Of a DNA stretch of 32,659 nucleotides, positions 9,632-17,792 are shown piece after piece. The DNA is taken from the NCBI GenBank assembly GCA_023701285.1, contig JAMPXH010000037.1, positions 1-32,659 on the forward strand, in the 5' to 3' direction. The DNA comes from Candidatus Didemnitutus sp. (GTDB lineage Bacteria > Verrucomicrobiota > Verrucomicrobiia > Opitutales > Opitutaceae). The first letter of the stretch is position 1, and every line of letters begins with the position of its first letter. The position numbers and the translations under genes were made by a program. Under the pieces are notes generated by a model that worked only from the letters and a program-made list of their open reading frames with translations, searched no databases and was not told the DNA's origin.

Positions 9632-10493
9632 TCAGCGCGACGTCGCTCCACTCGCCCATCACCCGCGTCTCCACGAGCCATCCGGGCGCGGCAGCAGCAA
9701 ACACGTCGCGCACCTGCGCCAGCTCGCGCTCGAGGATGCCGCTCAACACCAGCTGACCACCGGGAGCGACCGCGCCCAGCAACTCGCCGGTGAAATGCAC
9801 AAGCACGTCCGCCTGGATGTTCGCGAGCACGACTTCGGCCTGCCGGCCAGCCAAGCCGCTGACCAGATCGCCGACGAAGAAATCCACGCGCCCGGCCAAC
9901 CCGTTCAACGTCGCATTCTCCTCGCTCACGCGGATCGCCTCGGGGTCGTTGTCGAAGCCCGCCACTTGCGCGAAACCCAGCAACGCCGCCGACAGCGCCA
10001 GGATGCCCGAGCCGCAGCCCGCGTCGATCACGCGCCCCGCCGTGCCCTTGGCCGACGCGAAGCTCACCAGCCGCTCCGCCACTAGCCGTGTCGTCTCGTG
10101 GTTGCCCGTGCCGAAGGCCATGCCCGGATCGAGCCACAGCACCTTCGCCCCCGCTGGTGCCGCAAAAGTCTCGCGCTCCCACACCGGCACCCAGTGCAAC
10201 GGGCCGAAGGCCGAAGCCTTGAAGTGCGCCTTGTAGCTGTCCTTCCACTCGGCATCGGCCAACTCCCGCAGTTCGGGCGCGCCGATGCACCACGCGGCGT
10301 TGAGCGTCACCGCAAAATCGACCCAACTCATCTCCGCCTCCGCGCGGGATTCGAAGTAGCCCGTGATCCAGGCCCGCACCGACGGCTTGTCCTCGAGCAC
10401 CATCAGGTGCTGTTCCTCGCGCTCTGCGAGCAGTTCCTCGATCGCCGGCACGGCGACCGGCGCGATCTCGATTTTGAATTCGTGGATGGGCAT
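9621..10493 (-). CDS. prmA: Ribosomal protein L11 methyltransferase
   Basis: PrmA uses S-adenosylmethionine to methylate ribosomal protein L11. The product (290 residues from the chosen ATG) has an N-terminal recognition domain, then WLDPGMAFGTGNHETTR, the SAM-binding VIDAGCGSGILAL, an acidic ribose-binding position in GFDNDPEA, and the catalytic-region VLANIQADVL (family NI/NPP-like motif). I chose the ATG at 10493, giving MPIHEFKIEI. An in-frame TTG at 10505 would instead overlap the purN stop (TTGA). purN lies only 8 bp upstream, so the two are probably co-transcribed. The 3' end overlaps the convergent giant protease gene by 11 bp. Confidence 0.95.
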   Translation of the reverse strand: MPIHEFKIEIAPVAVPAIEELLAEREEQHLMVLEDKPSVRAWITGYFESRAEAEMSWVDFAVTLNAAWCIGAPELRELADAEWKDSYKAHFKASAFGPLHWVPVWERETFAAPAGAKVLWLDPGMAFGTGNHETTRLVAERLVSFASAKGTAGRVIDAGCGSGILALSAALLGFAQVAGFDNDPEAIRVSEENATLNGLAGRVDFFVGDLVSGLAGRQAEVVLANIQADVLVHFTGELLGAVAPGGQLVLSGILERELAQVRDVFAAAAPGWLVETRVMGEWSDVALTRG

Positions 10494-10501
10494 GGGAAAA
10501 C

Positions 10502-11080
10502 TCAACCGCGCGGCACGCTCAACTCCGCGATCACTCGGGGCAGCAGTTCATGCTCCGCCGCGTGCACTTTTTGCGCGAGCGACTCCAGCGTGTCGCCCGG
10601 CTCCAGCGGCACGCTCGCCTGCGCGATGATCTCGCCCGCGTCGACCTCGAGCGTCACGTAGTGCACCGTGCACCCGGTCTCCTTTACCCCGGCGCGGAAG
10701 GCCTGGCCGATGCCGTCCAACCCCGGGAAGGCCGGCAACAAGCTCGGGTGCAAATTGATGATCTTGCCCGCGAACGCCGTCAGGAACCCCGGTTTCAACA
10801 CCCGCATGAAACCCGCCAGCACCACGAGATCCGGTTCGCACGCGCGCACCGCCGCGATGAACCGCTCCTCGCCCGCCCCTTCGAGCTTCGTCTTGAACGG
10901 CGCCGGATCGACGAATGCCGCCGGCACGCCAAAACGCGGCCCCAACTCCAGCAGCCGCGCCTCGGGCTTGTCCGCGAACAGGTGCACCACCCGGGCGCGC
11001 CCGAGCCGGCCCTCCTGCTGGGCTTGCAAGATCGCCTCGGCATTGCTGCCCCGGCCGGAACCAAGGATCACGACACGCAT
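10502..11080 (-). CDS. purN: Phosphoribosylglycinamide formyltransferase
   Basis: PurN transfers a formyl group from 10-formyltetrahydrofolate to GAR in purine synthesis. The sequence shows the N-terminal VVILGSGRGSNAEAI phosphate-binding loop, the catalytic NLHPSLLPAFPG (Asn and His), and the Asp in VDAGEII, a complete catalytic set. The length (about 192 residues) is normal for the short bacterial form. The ATG at 11080 gives MRVVILGSG; an in-frame GTG at 11095 is an alternative. One oddity is LDGIGQAF, where the family usually has a shorter FPG-to-GVK connection. It is followed directly by prmA. Confidence 0.95.
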   Translation of the reverse strand: MRVVILGSGRGSNAEAILQAQQEGRLGRARVVHLFADKPEARLLELGPRFGVPAAFVDPAPFKTKLEGAGEERFIAAVRACEPDLVVLAGFMRVLKPGFLTAFAGKIINLHPSLLPAFPGLDGIGQAFRAGVKETGCTVHYVTLEVDAGEIIAQASVPLEPGDTLESLAQKVHAAEHELLPRVIAELSVPRG

Positions 11081-11223
11081 GCCGCGCCAGCTCACACGGC
11101 CCGGCGGCCAATGTAAATGCTCCGTTGCGCAGGTTCACCGCTGCTTCCTGACCGATAAGCCACCCTGCATTCCCACCGGGCAACTTTGACTTATCCGCCC
11201 TCCGGTTCAGGCTGTCCGTCCCG

Positions 11224-11973
11224 ATGCCGCCACCCACCGCGCCCTCCGCCGCGACCCTGTCCTCCTCCGGTCAACCGATCTTCCACGTGCGCGGTCTCAC
11301 CAAGATCTACGGCACGGGCGAGACACAGGTGCGCGCCCTCTCCGGCGTCGATCTCGACCTCGGCGCCGGCGAACTCGTCGTGTTGCTCGGCCCCTCCGGC
11401 AGCGGCAAGACCACTCTCCTCAACCAGCTCGGCGGACTCGACCTGCCCACCTCCGGCGCGCTGCGCTACCGCGACATCGAGCTTACGCACGCCACCGAGG
11501 AGCAGCTCACGCTCTACCGCCGCCGGTCCGTCGGATTCATCTTCCAGTTCTACAATCTCATCCCGAGCCTCACCGCGCGCGAGAACGTCGCCCTCATCAC
11601 CGAGATCGCCGAGCACCCGCTCGCGCCCGAGGTCGCGCTTGAGATGGTCGGGCTCGGCGCGCGCATGGATCACTTTCCCGCCCAGCTCTCCGGCGGCGAA
11701 CAACAACGCGTCGCCATCGCCCGCGCCATCGCCAAGCGCCCCGCCGTGCTCCTCTGCGACGAGCCCACCGGCGCCCTCGACGTGAAGACCGGCATCGTCG
11801 TCCTCGAAGCCATCGAGCGCGTGAACCGCGATCTCGGCACCCTCACCGTCATCATCACCCACAACGCCGTCATGGCCGACATGGCCGACCGCGTGATTCA
11901 TTTCATGGACGGCCACGTCGTGCAGGAGCGCCGCAACGCCACCCGCGTCGCACCCTCCACGCTGCGCTGGTAG
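11224..11973 (+). CDS. ABC transporter ATP-binding protein (LolD/MacB/DevA type)
   Basis: This is the ATPase of a three-gene exporter. Motifs are complete: Walker [10 protein letters not shown] (about residues 56-64), the [19 protein letters not shown]-loop region typical of LolD/MacB ATPases, signature [15 protein letters not shown], Walker [12 protein letters not shown], and a switch His in IITHN. The N-terminus begins with a 20-residue Pro/Ser/Ala-rich lead. The permease gene starts 12 bp after its stop and the adaptor gene follows, so the three very probably form one operon. The substrate cannot be read from the sequence; related systems move lipoproteins, glycolipids, peptides or macrolides. 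Confidence 0.93.
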   Translation: MPPPTAPSAATLSSSGQPIFHVRGLTKIYGTGETQVRALSGVDLDLGAGELVVLLGPSGSGKTTLLNQLGGLDLPTSGALRYRDIELTHATEEQLTLYRRRSVGFIFQFYNLIPSLTARENVALITEIAEHPLAPEVALEMVGLGARMDHFPAQLSGGEQQRVAIARAIAKRPAVLLCDEPTGALDVKTGIVVLEAIERVNRDLGTLTVIITHNAVMADMADRVIHFMDGHVVQERRNATRVAPSTLRW

Positions 11974-11985
11974 CCGCCGCGCTCC

Positions 11986-14352
11986 ATGCTCTCCCACCTC
12001 GACCGCAAGCTGCTGCGCGACCTGCGCCGCCTCAAAGGCCAGGCCACTGCGGTCACGCTCGTGATGGCCTGCGGCCTCGCCATGCTCATCATGGCGCGCA
12101 GCCTCATCAGCTCGCTCGAGACCGCCAGCGCGGACTATTACCAGACGAACCGCTTCGCCGAGATCTTCGTCGCGCTCAAACGCGCCCCCAACGACGTCGC
12201 CGCCCGCATCGCGGCGCTGCCGGGCGTCGCCACCGTCGAGACCAACATCGCCGTGCAAGTCACGCTCGACCTGCCCGGACTCGACGAGCCGGCGAGCGGG
12301 CTCGTGCGCTCCGTGCCCGACCACGGCGAGGCGCAGCTCAATCGCCTCTTCCTCCGCCGCGGCCGCTGGCTGTCGCCCGGCGCGCGCGGCGAGGTGCTCG
12401 TCGGCGAGGCCTTCGCCGCAGCCAACCGCCTGCAGCCGGGCGACCGGCTCACCCTGCTGCTCAACGGCCGGCGGCAGGAATTCGCCATCGCCGGCATCGT
12501 GCTCTCGCCAGAATACGTCTTCGAATCGCGCCCCGGCGCCGCCCTGCCCGACAACCGCACCTACGGCATTTTCTGGATGCCTTACAAGGAGGTCGCCACC
12601 GCCTGGGATCTCTACGGCGCGTTCAACTTCGTCTCGGTCACCCTCGAGCCCGGCGCCGGACGCGAGCCCGTCATCGCCGCGCTCGACGCCCTGCTGTTGC
12701 CCTACGGCGGCCTTGGTGCCTACGGCCGCAAGGACCACCCGTCGCACATCCGCGTCACCGACGAGATCCGCGTGCTGGCGATCCTCTCGATCGGTTTCCC
12801 CGCCGTCTTTCTCAGTGTGGCGGCGTTCATGACGAACTCCGTGCTCACGCGCCTGCTCGCCCTGCAGCGCGAACAGATCGCCATCCTCAAGGCCTTCGGC
12901 TTCACCAACCGCCAGATCGTAACGCACTACCTGAAATTCGCCGCCGTCATCGTCGGCGGCGGCACCACGCTCGGGGCGCTGGGAGGCATCGCCCTCGGCA
13001 CCCGGTTGGTGGACATGTATACGCTCTTCTTCCGCTTCCCGGAGCTGAGCTTCCGGCTTGATCGCACCGCGCTGTTCGTCGCCTTCGCCGTCGGCCTCGG
13101 TGCGGTCGTGGCGGGCGTCTTCCACGCCGTGCGCCGGGCGGCGCGCTTGCCACCGGCGGAAGCCATGCGCCCCGAGCCGCCCACGCATTACCGCGCGTCG
13201 CTGCTCGAACGCTGGGGACTCGGCCGCCTGTTCAGCCACTCGTTCCGCATCGCTGTGCGCAACATCGAGCGCCGTCCCGTGCAGGCGCTCTTCACCGTCG
13301 CCGGCCTGGCGCTCGCCACTGCGCTCCTCATCCTGCCCAACACCTTCAAGGCGGGCATCGCCGAGGTCCTCGATTTCCAGTGGGACGTCGTGCAACGCCA
13401 GGATCTCAACCTCGGCTTCGCCGAGCCCTCCGGCCTCCGCATCCAGCACGAGCTGGCGCAGCTCCCCGGCGTCGTGCACGTCGAGCCGGCGCGCAACGCC
13501 GCCGTGCGCATCCACTTCAACGGCCGCGACCGCCAGATCGGCCTGCGCAGCCTCGAGCCGGACGGCACGCACAGCCGCGCGGTCGATCACCACGGCCGGG
13601 AAATCCTGCCGCCGGAGGAGGGCCTCATCATCTCCGCCAAGCTGGCCGAGGTGCTCGGCGCCCGGCCCGGCGACCTGCTCGTCGTCGAGGCGCTCGAAGG
13701 GCGCCGCCCCGTGCGCGCCGTGCCGCTGGTCGCGCTGGCGGAGGACTTCACCGGCATCGCCGCCTACATGGACCGGCGCGCCATCAACCGCTTCCTCGGC
13801 GAAGGCGATGTCATCACCGGAGCCAGCATCACGCTCGACCGCGCGCAACGCGCGGACTTCCTGCGCGCGTTGAAGGAAATCCCGCGGGTGAGCTGGATCG
13901 CGATCAAGGAGACCATGCGGCAGAGTTTCCGCGAGACAACCGCCCAGAGCATGGGGCTGATTCAGACGATCTACCTCACCTTCGCCGTCATCGTCGCCTT
14001 CGGCGTCATCTACAACAACGCCCGCATCTCGCTCGCCGAGCGCGCGCGCGAACTGGCAACCCTGCGCGTGATCGGCCTGACCCAGCGCGAGGTCGGCGCC
14101 ATCATCGTCATCGAGCTGACCATCCTCGCCCTCCTCGCCTTGCCGCTCGGGCTTTTCCTCGGCACCGGGCTGGCCGCGGGCATCATCCAATCCGTGAACA
14201 CCGAGACCGTGCGCCTGCCCCTCGTGTTCACCGCCTACACCTACACCTTCGCCGTCATCGTCGTGCTGATCGCGTCGGCCTTCTCCGCGTGGGTCGTGCT
14301 CCGCCAACTCAAGCAGCTCGATCTCATCGCCGCGCTGAAGGCGCCCGAATAG
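11986..14352 (+). CDS. FtsX/MacB-type ABC transporter permease, duplicated
   Basis: The 788-residue integral membrane protein has about eight predicted membrane segments: near residues 23-42, 262-290, 318-342, 361-381, 434-451, 658-677, 708-734 and 754-773. It has two copies of a large extracytoplasmic MacB-like domain (about 45-255 and 455-650). Each is followed or preceded by FtsX-type helices, including LQREQIAILKAFGFTNRQI and AERARELATLRVIGLTQRE, the typical cytoplasmic coupling helices. This is the fused, tandem form of a type VII (mechanotransmitting) permease. It lies between its ATPase and adaptor genes. The energised step would be extrusion of a substrate from the outer leaflet or periplasm. 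Confidence 0.92.
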   Translation: MLSHLDRKLLRDLRRLKGQATAVTLVMACGLAMLIMARSLISSLETASADYYQTNRFAEIFVALKRAPNDVAARIAALPGVATVETNIAVQVTLDLPGLDEPASGLVRSVPDHGEAQLNRLFLRRGRWLSPGARGEVLVGEAFAAANRLQPGDRLTLLLNGRRQEFAIAGIVLSPEYVFESRPGAALPDNRTYGIFWMPYKEVATAWDLYGAFNFVSVTLEPGAGREPVIAALDALLLPYGGLGAYGRKDHPSHIRVTDEIRVLAILSIGFPAVFLSVAAFMTNSVLTRLLALQREQIAILKAFGFTNRQIVTHYLKFAAVIVGGGTTLGALGGIALGTRLVDMYTLFFRFPELSFRLDRTALFVAFAVGLGAVVAGVFHAVRRAARLPPAEAMRPEPPTHYRASLLERWGLGRLFSHSFRIAVRNIERRPVQALFTVAGLALATALLILPNTFKAGIAEVLDFQWDVVQRQDLNLGFAEPSGLRIQHELAQLPGVVHVEPARNAAVRIHFNGRDRQIGLRSLEPDGTHSRAVDHHGREILPPEEGLIISAKLAEVLGARPGDLLVVEALEGRRPVRAVPLVALAEDFTGIAAYMDRRAINRFLGEGDVITGASITLDRAQRADFLRALKEIPRVSWIAIKETMRQSFRETTAQSMGLIQTIYLTFAVIVAFGVIYNNARISLAERARELATLRVIGLTQREVGAIIVIELTILALLALPLGLFLGTGLAAGIIQSVNTETVRLPLVFTAYTYTFAVIVVLIASAFSAWVVLRQLKQLDLIAALKAPE

Positions 14353-14378
14353 TCGCTTCTTCACCGTTCCATTCCTCC

Positions 14379-15572
14379 ATGAACCCGTCCGTCCCTCGTC
14401 CCTCCGGCTCCACTCCGCTGCGCCGCGCCCTGCCCTATGTGATCGGCGCCGTCCTGCTCGCGTTGCTCGTGCTCGGCCTGCGCCCGCGACCGACGGCGGT
14501 CGAGACCGCGCTGGTCGCGATCGGCCCGTTGCGCGCCACCGTCAGCGAAGAAGGCAAGACCCGCATCCGCGACCGCTACGTGGTCTCGGCCCCGGTCACG
14601 GGCCAAGTGCGACGCATCCCGTTCAAACCGGGCGCGGAGATTGTCGCGCACGAAACGGTCGTCGCCGTCATCGATCCGCTGCCCGCCTCGCCGCTCGATG
14701 CGCGCAACCAGGCGCTGGCCGAGGCGCGGCGCGATTCCGCGGTCGCAGCTCTGGAAAAAAGCCGCACCGCGCACGAGTTGGCGCGCCGCGAGCTCGCGCG
14801 CATCGAGCAGATGTTCGCCGCCGCCACCGTGTCGCCGCAGGAGCGTGAGACCGCCCAGTTGCGCGAGACCGCGGCCGCCCGCGAGGTCATCGCCGCCGAG
14901 GGCGCGCTGCGTCAGGTCGAGGCGGAACTGATCGGCTTCGTCCCGGCGGGCAGCCGGGCCGCCACGCCGGTCGAAGTCCGCGCGCCCGTGCCCGGGCGGG
15001 TGCTCAAGGTTTTCCAAGAAAGCACCCGCGCTGTCACAGCCGGCACGCCGCTGCTGGAGATCGGCGACCCCGACGACCTCGAGGTCGTCGTCGAGATGCT
15101 TTCGCGCGACGCGGCCGCGATCCCCGCCGGCGCGGAGGTGGAACTCGATCAATGGGGCGGCCCGCGCCCGTTGCAGGGTCGGGTGCGGCTGGTCGAGCCG
15201 GCCGCATTCACGAAGATCTCCGCCCTCGGCGTCGAGGAGCAGCGGGTCAACGTCGTTGTCGATATCGTGACGCCGCCGACGGAGCGCCGGAGCTTGGGGG
15301 ATAATTTCCGCGTCGAGGCCCGCGTCATCCTGTGGGCGGATGCGCAGGCGTTGAAGGTTCCCTCCGCGGGCGTGTTCCGCCGCAGCGACGGCTGGGCGGC
15401 CTACGTAGTGCGCGACGGTCGGGCCGCTTTGACGCCGGTGCAAATCGGACGCGGCTCCGGCGTCGAGGCGCAGGTGCTCGGCGGCCTCAACGCTGGCGAC
15501 GAAGTGATTCTTTACCCGGGCGACCGCGTGGCAGACGGCCAGCGCGTGCGCCCGATCCAGGTGAAACGCTGA
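14379..15572 (+). CDS. HlyD/MacA-type periplasmic adaptor subunit
   Basis: This is the membrane-fusion protein of the exporter. The 397-residue product has one N-terminal membrane segment (about residues 18-36) and then a biotinyl-lipoyl half (VSAPVTGQVRRIPFKPGAEI). A long Ala/Glu/Arg-rich helical hairpin (about 105-190, probable coiled coil) follows. The second lipoyl half is VRAPVPGRVLKVFQES, and beta-barrel and membrane-proximal domains end in GGLNAGDEVILYPGDRV. The ATG at 14379 is 26 bp after the permease stop; the same frame is open much further upstream, but that part is a shadow of the permease gene. No outer-membrane TolC-type channel is encoded nearby. Confidence 0.92.
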   Translation: MNPSVPRPSGSTPLRRALPYVIGAVLLALLVLGLRPRPTAVETALVAIGPLRATVSEEGKTRIRDRYVVSAPVTGQVRRIPFKPGAEIVAHETVVAVIDPLPASPLDARNQALAEARRDSAVAALEKSRTAHELARRELARIEQMFAAATVSPQERETAQLRETAAAREVIAAEGALRQVEAELIGFVPAGSRAATPVEVRAPVPGRVLKVFQESTRAVTAGTPLLEIGDPDDLEVVVEMLSRDAAAIPAGAEVELDQWGGPRPLQGRVRLVEPAAFTKISALGVEEQRVNVVVDIVTPPTERRSLGDNFRVEARVILWADAQALKVPSAGVFRRSDGWAAYVVRDGRAALTPVQIGRGSGVEAQVLGGLNAGDEVILYPGDRVADGQRVRPIQVKR

Positions 15573-15624
15573 AGACGCGCCCCGCCGCGAATTTGTTCTG
15601 GCTGGCGCCCGCCCGGGCGTTGAT

Positions 15625-16050
15625 ATGGCAGCGATGAATCTCGCCGACGCCCGCAGCCTCGTGTCCACCGCCCTCGCGCGCATGAACGGCGCCTACGGCC
15701 AGACCGTGTTCGACGAGTGGGTGCTCGTCTCGATCCGCGCCGATCGCGGCGCCATCCTCGCCTACGAGGGCCCGCGCGCGGAGACCTACAAGAAGCAATT
15801 CACCTTCGACATCGCCTCGATGCTCCGCGAGCTCGCCGGCCAGAAACTCAGCGTGGGGGATTTCGCCTTCGCCGCCGACGCGCACGGCACACACTACGAT
15901 GGCTGCATGCGGCTCGGCGAGAGCAGCTACCTTTTCTGCAACCACACCCAGCGCACCATGCTGGAAATCCGGCAGAGCGCCACCTGGCTCGCCGCACAGA
16001 AGGCATGGGTCGAACTCGGCGCCAAGTTCGCCGGCGATCCGCTGGAGTGA
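15625..16050 (+). CDS. Conserved-looking hypothetical protein
   Basis: The 141-residue soluble protein has no signal peptide or membrane segment. I do not recognise the family. Visible stretches are FDEWVLVSIRADRGAILAYEGPR, FTFDIASMLRELAGQ and SSYLFCNHTQRTMLEIRQSA. The alternating hydrophobic pattern suggests a compact alpha/beta fold. It starts at ATG 15625 (a second ATG at 15634 is possible), 52 bp after the exporter adaptor, so it may be the fourth gene of that operon. Codon use matches its neighbours. Its stop is 22 bp from that of a convergent gene. Confidence 0.75.
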   Translation: MAAMNLADARSLVSTALARMNGAYGQTVFDEWVLVSIRADRGAILAYEGPRAETYKKQFTFDIASMLRELAGQKLSVGDFAFAADAHGTHYDGCMRLGESSYLFCNHTQRTMLEIRQSATWLAAQKAWVELGAKFAGDPLE

Positions 16051-16056
16051 GCCGTC

Positions 16057-16071
16057 GCTCGCCGCGCGAGC
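16057..16071. terminator. Small symmetrical hairpin between convergent genes
   Basis: GCTCGC-CGC-GCGAGC forms a perfect 6-bp stem in the 22-bp gap between two convergent genes. There is no U-run, so termination here is only a guess from position. Confidence 0.35.
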
Positions 16072-16072
16072 C

Positions 16073-17083
16073 TCAGCCCGTCCAACCGGCCCACACGAAC
16101 CACGCGTAGGCCGCGAGGAACACCGCACCCGCCCAGCGCGGCAGCCCGCCCAGCGCGAGCAGCAGCAACGCGTGCACCGCGACCGCCCCGAGCAGCAGCA
16201 GCAGCCCGGTGACGAAGAATGGCGGCACCGCCACCGGCGCCAGCACCGCGAGCAGGCCGACGCAGAGCGGGATGCAGATGTGTCCGTCGCCGACTTGCGA
16301 GCTGTAGACCACCTCCGCGCGCCGTCGCGCCGCCCAGTAGAGTGCGAGCAGCGCGTTCGGCAGCACCATGAGCCAGCCGCTCAACCAGCCGAGATTCGCC
16401 GCGCTGAGGAAACCGTCCTTCTGCGCCGTCAGCCAGCTCACCAGCCAGTCGATGCTCTCGTAGAGCGCCCACGCACACGCCAGCACCAGCAGCAGATCGA
16501 CGTAGAACATCGCGCCGAACGAGATCCGCTGCTGCACGTTGCGCTTCAGCACGTCGAAGACCTGGAACGTCTGCCAGAAAAGGAACAGCCCGATGAGCAG
16601 CAGGCCGTCGGCCCGCGAAAGCTGTCCGTCGTCGGCCAGCAGCCACGTCGCCCCGGTGAAGAACAACACCGCCGCGAGCGTGAGCATGAGCGAGAGCCGG
16701 TTGATCTGCGCGCCGACGAGCGAGTTCGCCGCCTTCTTGCCGCCCTTGCCGCCGCGCCCGGCCGCCGCGTTGGGCAGCACCTCCAGCCCCCACAGCACCG
16801 CAGGCAAGCCGAGCAGGAGCGTGAGGTTGCTGACGTTGTTCACGAGGGCGTTGGTCAGCACCTCCTGCGGCGGTCCGCCGCGCTGCACGACGATGAAGAC
16901 GAAAAGCAGGTTCCCCAGCCCCGAGCAGTAGGGCATCACGATCGTCCCGAGCGCCGTGCCCTCGAGTCCGTGGTCCAGCATCGCCTCCAGCCGCCAGACC
17001 ATCAGCAGCGATACGCCGAGGAAGACCGCGAGGTAGGTCCACGGAGCGTCCAAGCCGAGGGATTCGATGAACGGAGGCAGCAC
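16073..17083 (-). CDS. CaCA-superfamily sodium/calcium exchanger-like membrane protein
   Basis: The 336-residue protein is almost entirely hydrophobic, with about 10 membrane segments and a Gly/Lys-rich cytoplasmic loop in the middle (about residues 108-120). Its two halves each contain an alpha-repeat-like segment: GTALGTIVMPYCSGLGNLL followed by NALVNNVSNLTLLLG, and SGWLMVLPNALLALYWAARR followed by VGDGHICIPLCVGL. This is the cation-exchanger architecture. The Glu normally found in each repeat (PEL context) appears replaced by Asn (about Asn58 and Asn243), so the transported ion is open. The start is GTG at 17083; no better start is visible. It lies 57 bp downstream of an exported-protein gene. 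Confidence 0.7.
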   Translation of the reverse strand: MLPPFIESLGLDAPWTYLAVFLGVSLLMVWRLEAMLDHGLEGTALGTIVMPYCSGLGNLLFVFIVVQRGGPPQEVLTNALVNNVSNLTLLLGLPAVLWGLEVLPNAAAGRGGKGGKKAANSLVGAQINRLSLMLTLAAVLFFTGATWLLADDGQLSRADGLLLIGLFLFWQTFQVFDVLKRNVQQRISFGAMFYVDLLLVLACAWALYESIDWLVSWLTAQKDGFLSAANLGWLSGWLMVLPNALLALYWAARRRAEVVYSSQVGDGHICIPLCVGLLAVLAPVAVPPFFVTGLLLLLGAVAVHALLLLALGGLPRWAGAVFLAAYAWFVWAGWTG

Positions 17084-17088
17084 GACCG

Positions 17089-17120
17089 GATTGAGGGGGC
17101 GCGCGACACGCCGTTCAATC
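17089..17120 (-). other. Intergenic stem-loop
   Basis: GATTGA (17089-17094) pairs with TCAATC (17115-17120), and inner GGCG (17098-17101) pairs with CGCC (17109-17112). It lies just upstream of the exchanger's GTG and has no U-run. It could affect transcript stability or translation of the exchanger. Its function is not known. Confidence 0.35.
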
Positions 17121-17140
17121 CCGAAGCCGGGCGGAGGCGC

Positions 17141-17740
17141 TCAACGCCGGCCGGCCTCGGCGGCGCGGATGCGCTCGTCGATCTGCCGGAACGTCAGCAG
17201 CGAGTCCATGATCAGGTCGTTGACCTTGCCGCGGGTCCGCGCGCGGGTCTCCTCGCTGTCCTTGTCCTGCGTGAAGCCGGTGTCGTCCTGGTAGCTGAAC
17301 TGCCCCACGCGCGTGCCGTCGCGGTAGAACTCCACCTGGATCGTGTCGCGCGTGCGGCTGGTGCCGGGGATCCTCGCGGCGTAGAAGACGAGCAGCGATT
17401 CGAGCCCGAGCACTTCCTCGGGCGAGAGCACGAGGTCGCCGAGCAACTGCTTGCTCACCACGTGCGGCACGAGGTTGCGCACCTCCACCAGGTTGCGGTG
17501 GGCCGTGAGCAGCTTCTCCGCCCCGCCACGGATGAAATACTGCCGCGCGATGCTGCGCGTGCCGGTCACGGAGAAATACTCGATGACGATCGCTTCGTTC
17601 TCCTTCAGCTCCGCGACCATCAACCGCTCATTCGCCCGCGTCGACGCCGCCAAGGCAAAGAACGCGCAGATCCCCGCCAGCAGGCTCCGGAATCCACGGC
17701 GGCCCGACGACGCGGCAGGGAGAAGGTGAGCGGAATTCAT
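17141..17740 (-). CDS. Exported protein of unknown function
   Basis: The 199-residue product has a signal peptide: a basic region with GRRGFRS, then LLAGICAFFALAAS and a probable cleavage site after STRA, near residue 36. The mature part is soluble, with FSVTGTRSIARQYFIRGGAEKLL, SLLVFYAARIPGTSRTRDTIQVEFYRDGTRVG and a C-terminal amphipathic helix with RTRGKVNDLIMDSLLTFRQID. I do not recognise a family. The paired basic residues near the N-terminus resemble but do not prove a Tat signal. It lies between adenine deaminase (52 bp upstream) and the exchanger, all on the minus strand. Confidence 0.8.
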   Translation of the reverse strand: MNSAHLLPAASSGRRGFRSLLAGICAFFALAASTRANERLMVAELKENEAIVIEYFSVTGTRSIARQYFIRGGAEKLLTAHRNLVEVRNLVPHVVSKQLLGDLVLSPEEVLGLESLLVFYAARIPGTSRTRDTIQVEFYRDGTRVGQFSYQDDTGFTQDKDSEETRARTRGKVNDLIMDSLLTFRQIDERIRAAEAGRR

Positions 17741-17792
17741 GCCCCCATTGAAAACGGACCGCCCGCCGGCGCCACTCGTTTTTTTGCCGCGG

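Noticed and set aside
11096-11223. TTGACT at 11186-11191 as a promoter for the exporter operon
   Set aside because: No acceptable -10 box is found 16-18 bp downstream, so the match is not enough to call a promoter.
11191-14364. 1,057-codon minus-strand frame opposite the exporter ATPase and permease
   Set aside because: The opposite strand has complete ATPase and permease motifs; this peptide is Asp/Glu/Gly/His-rich shadow sequence without recognisable domains.
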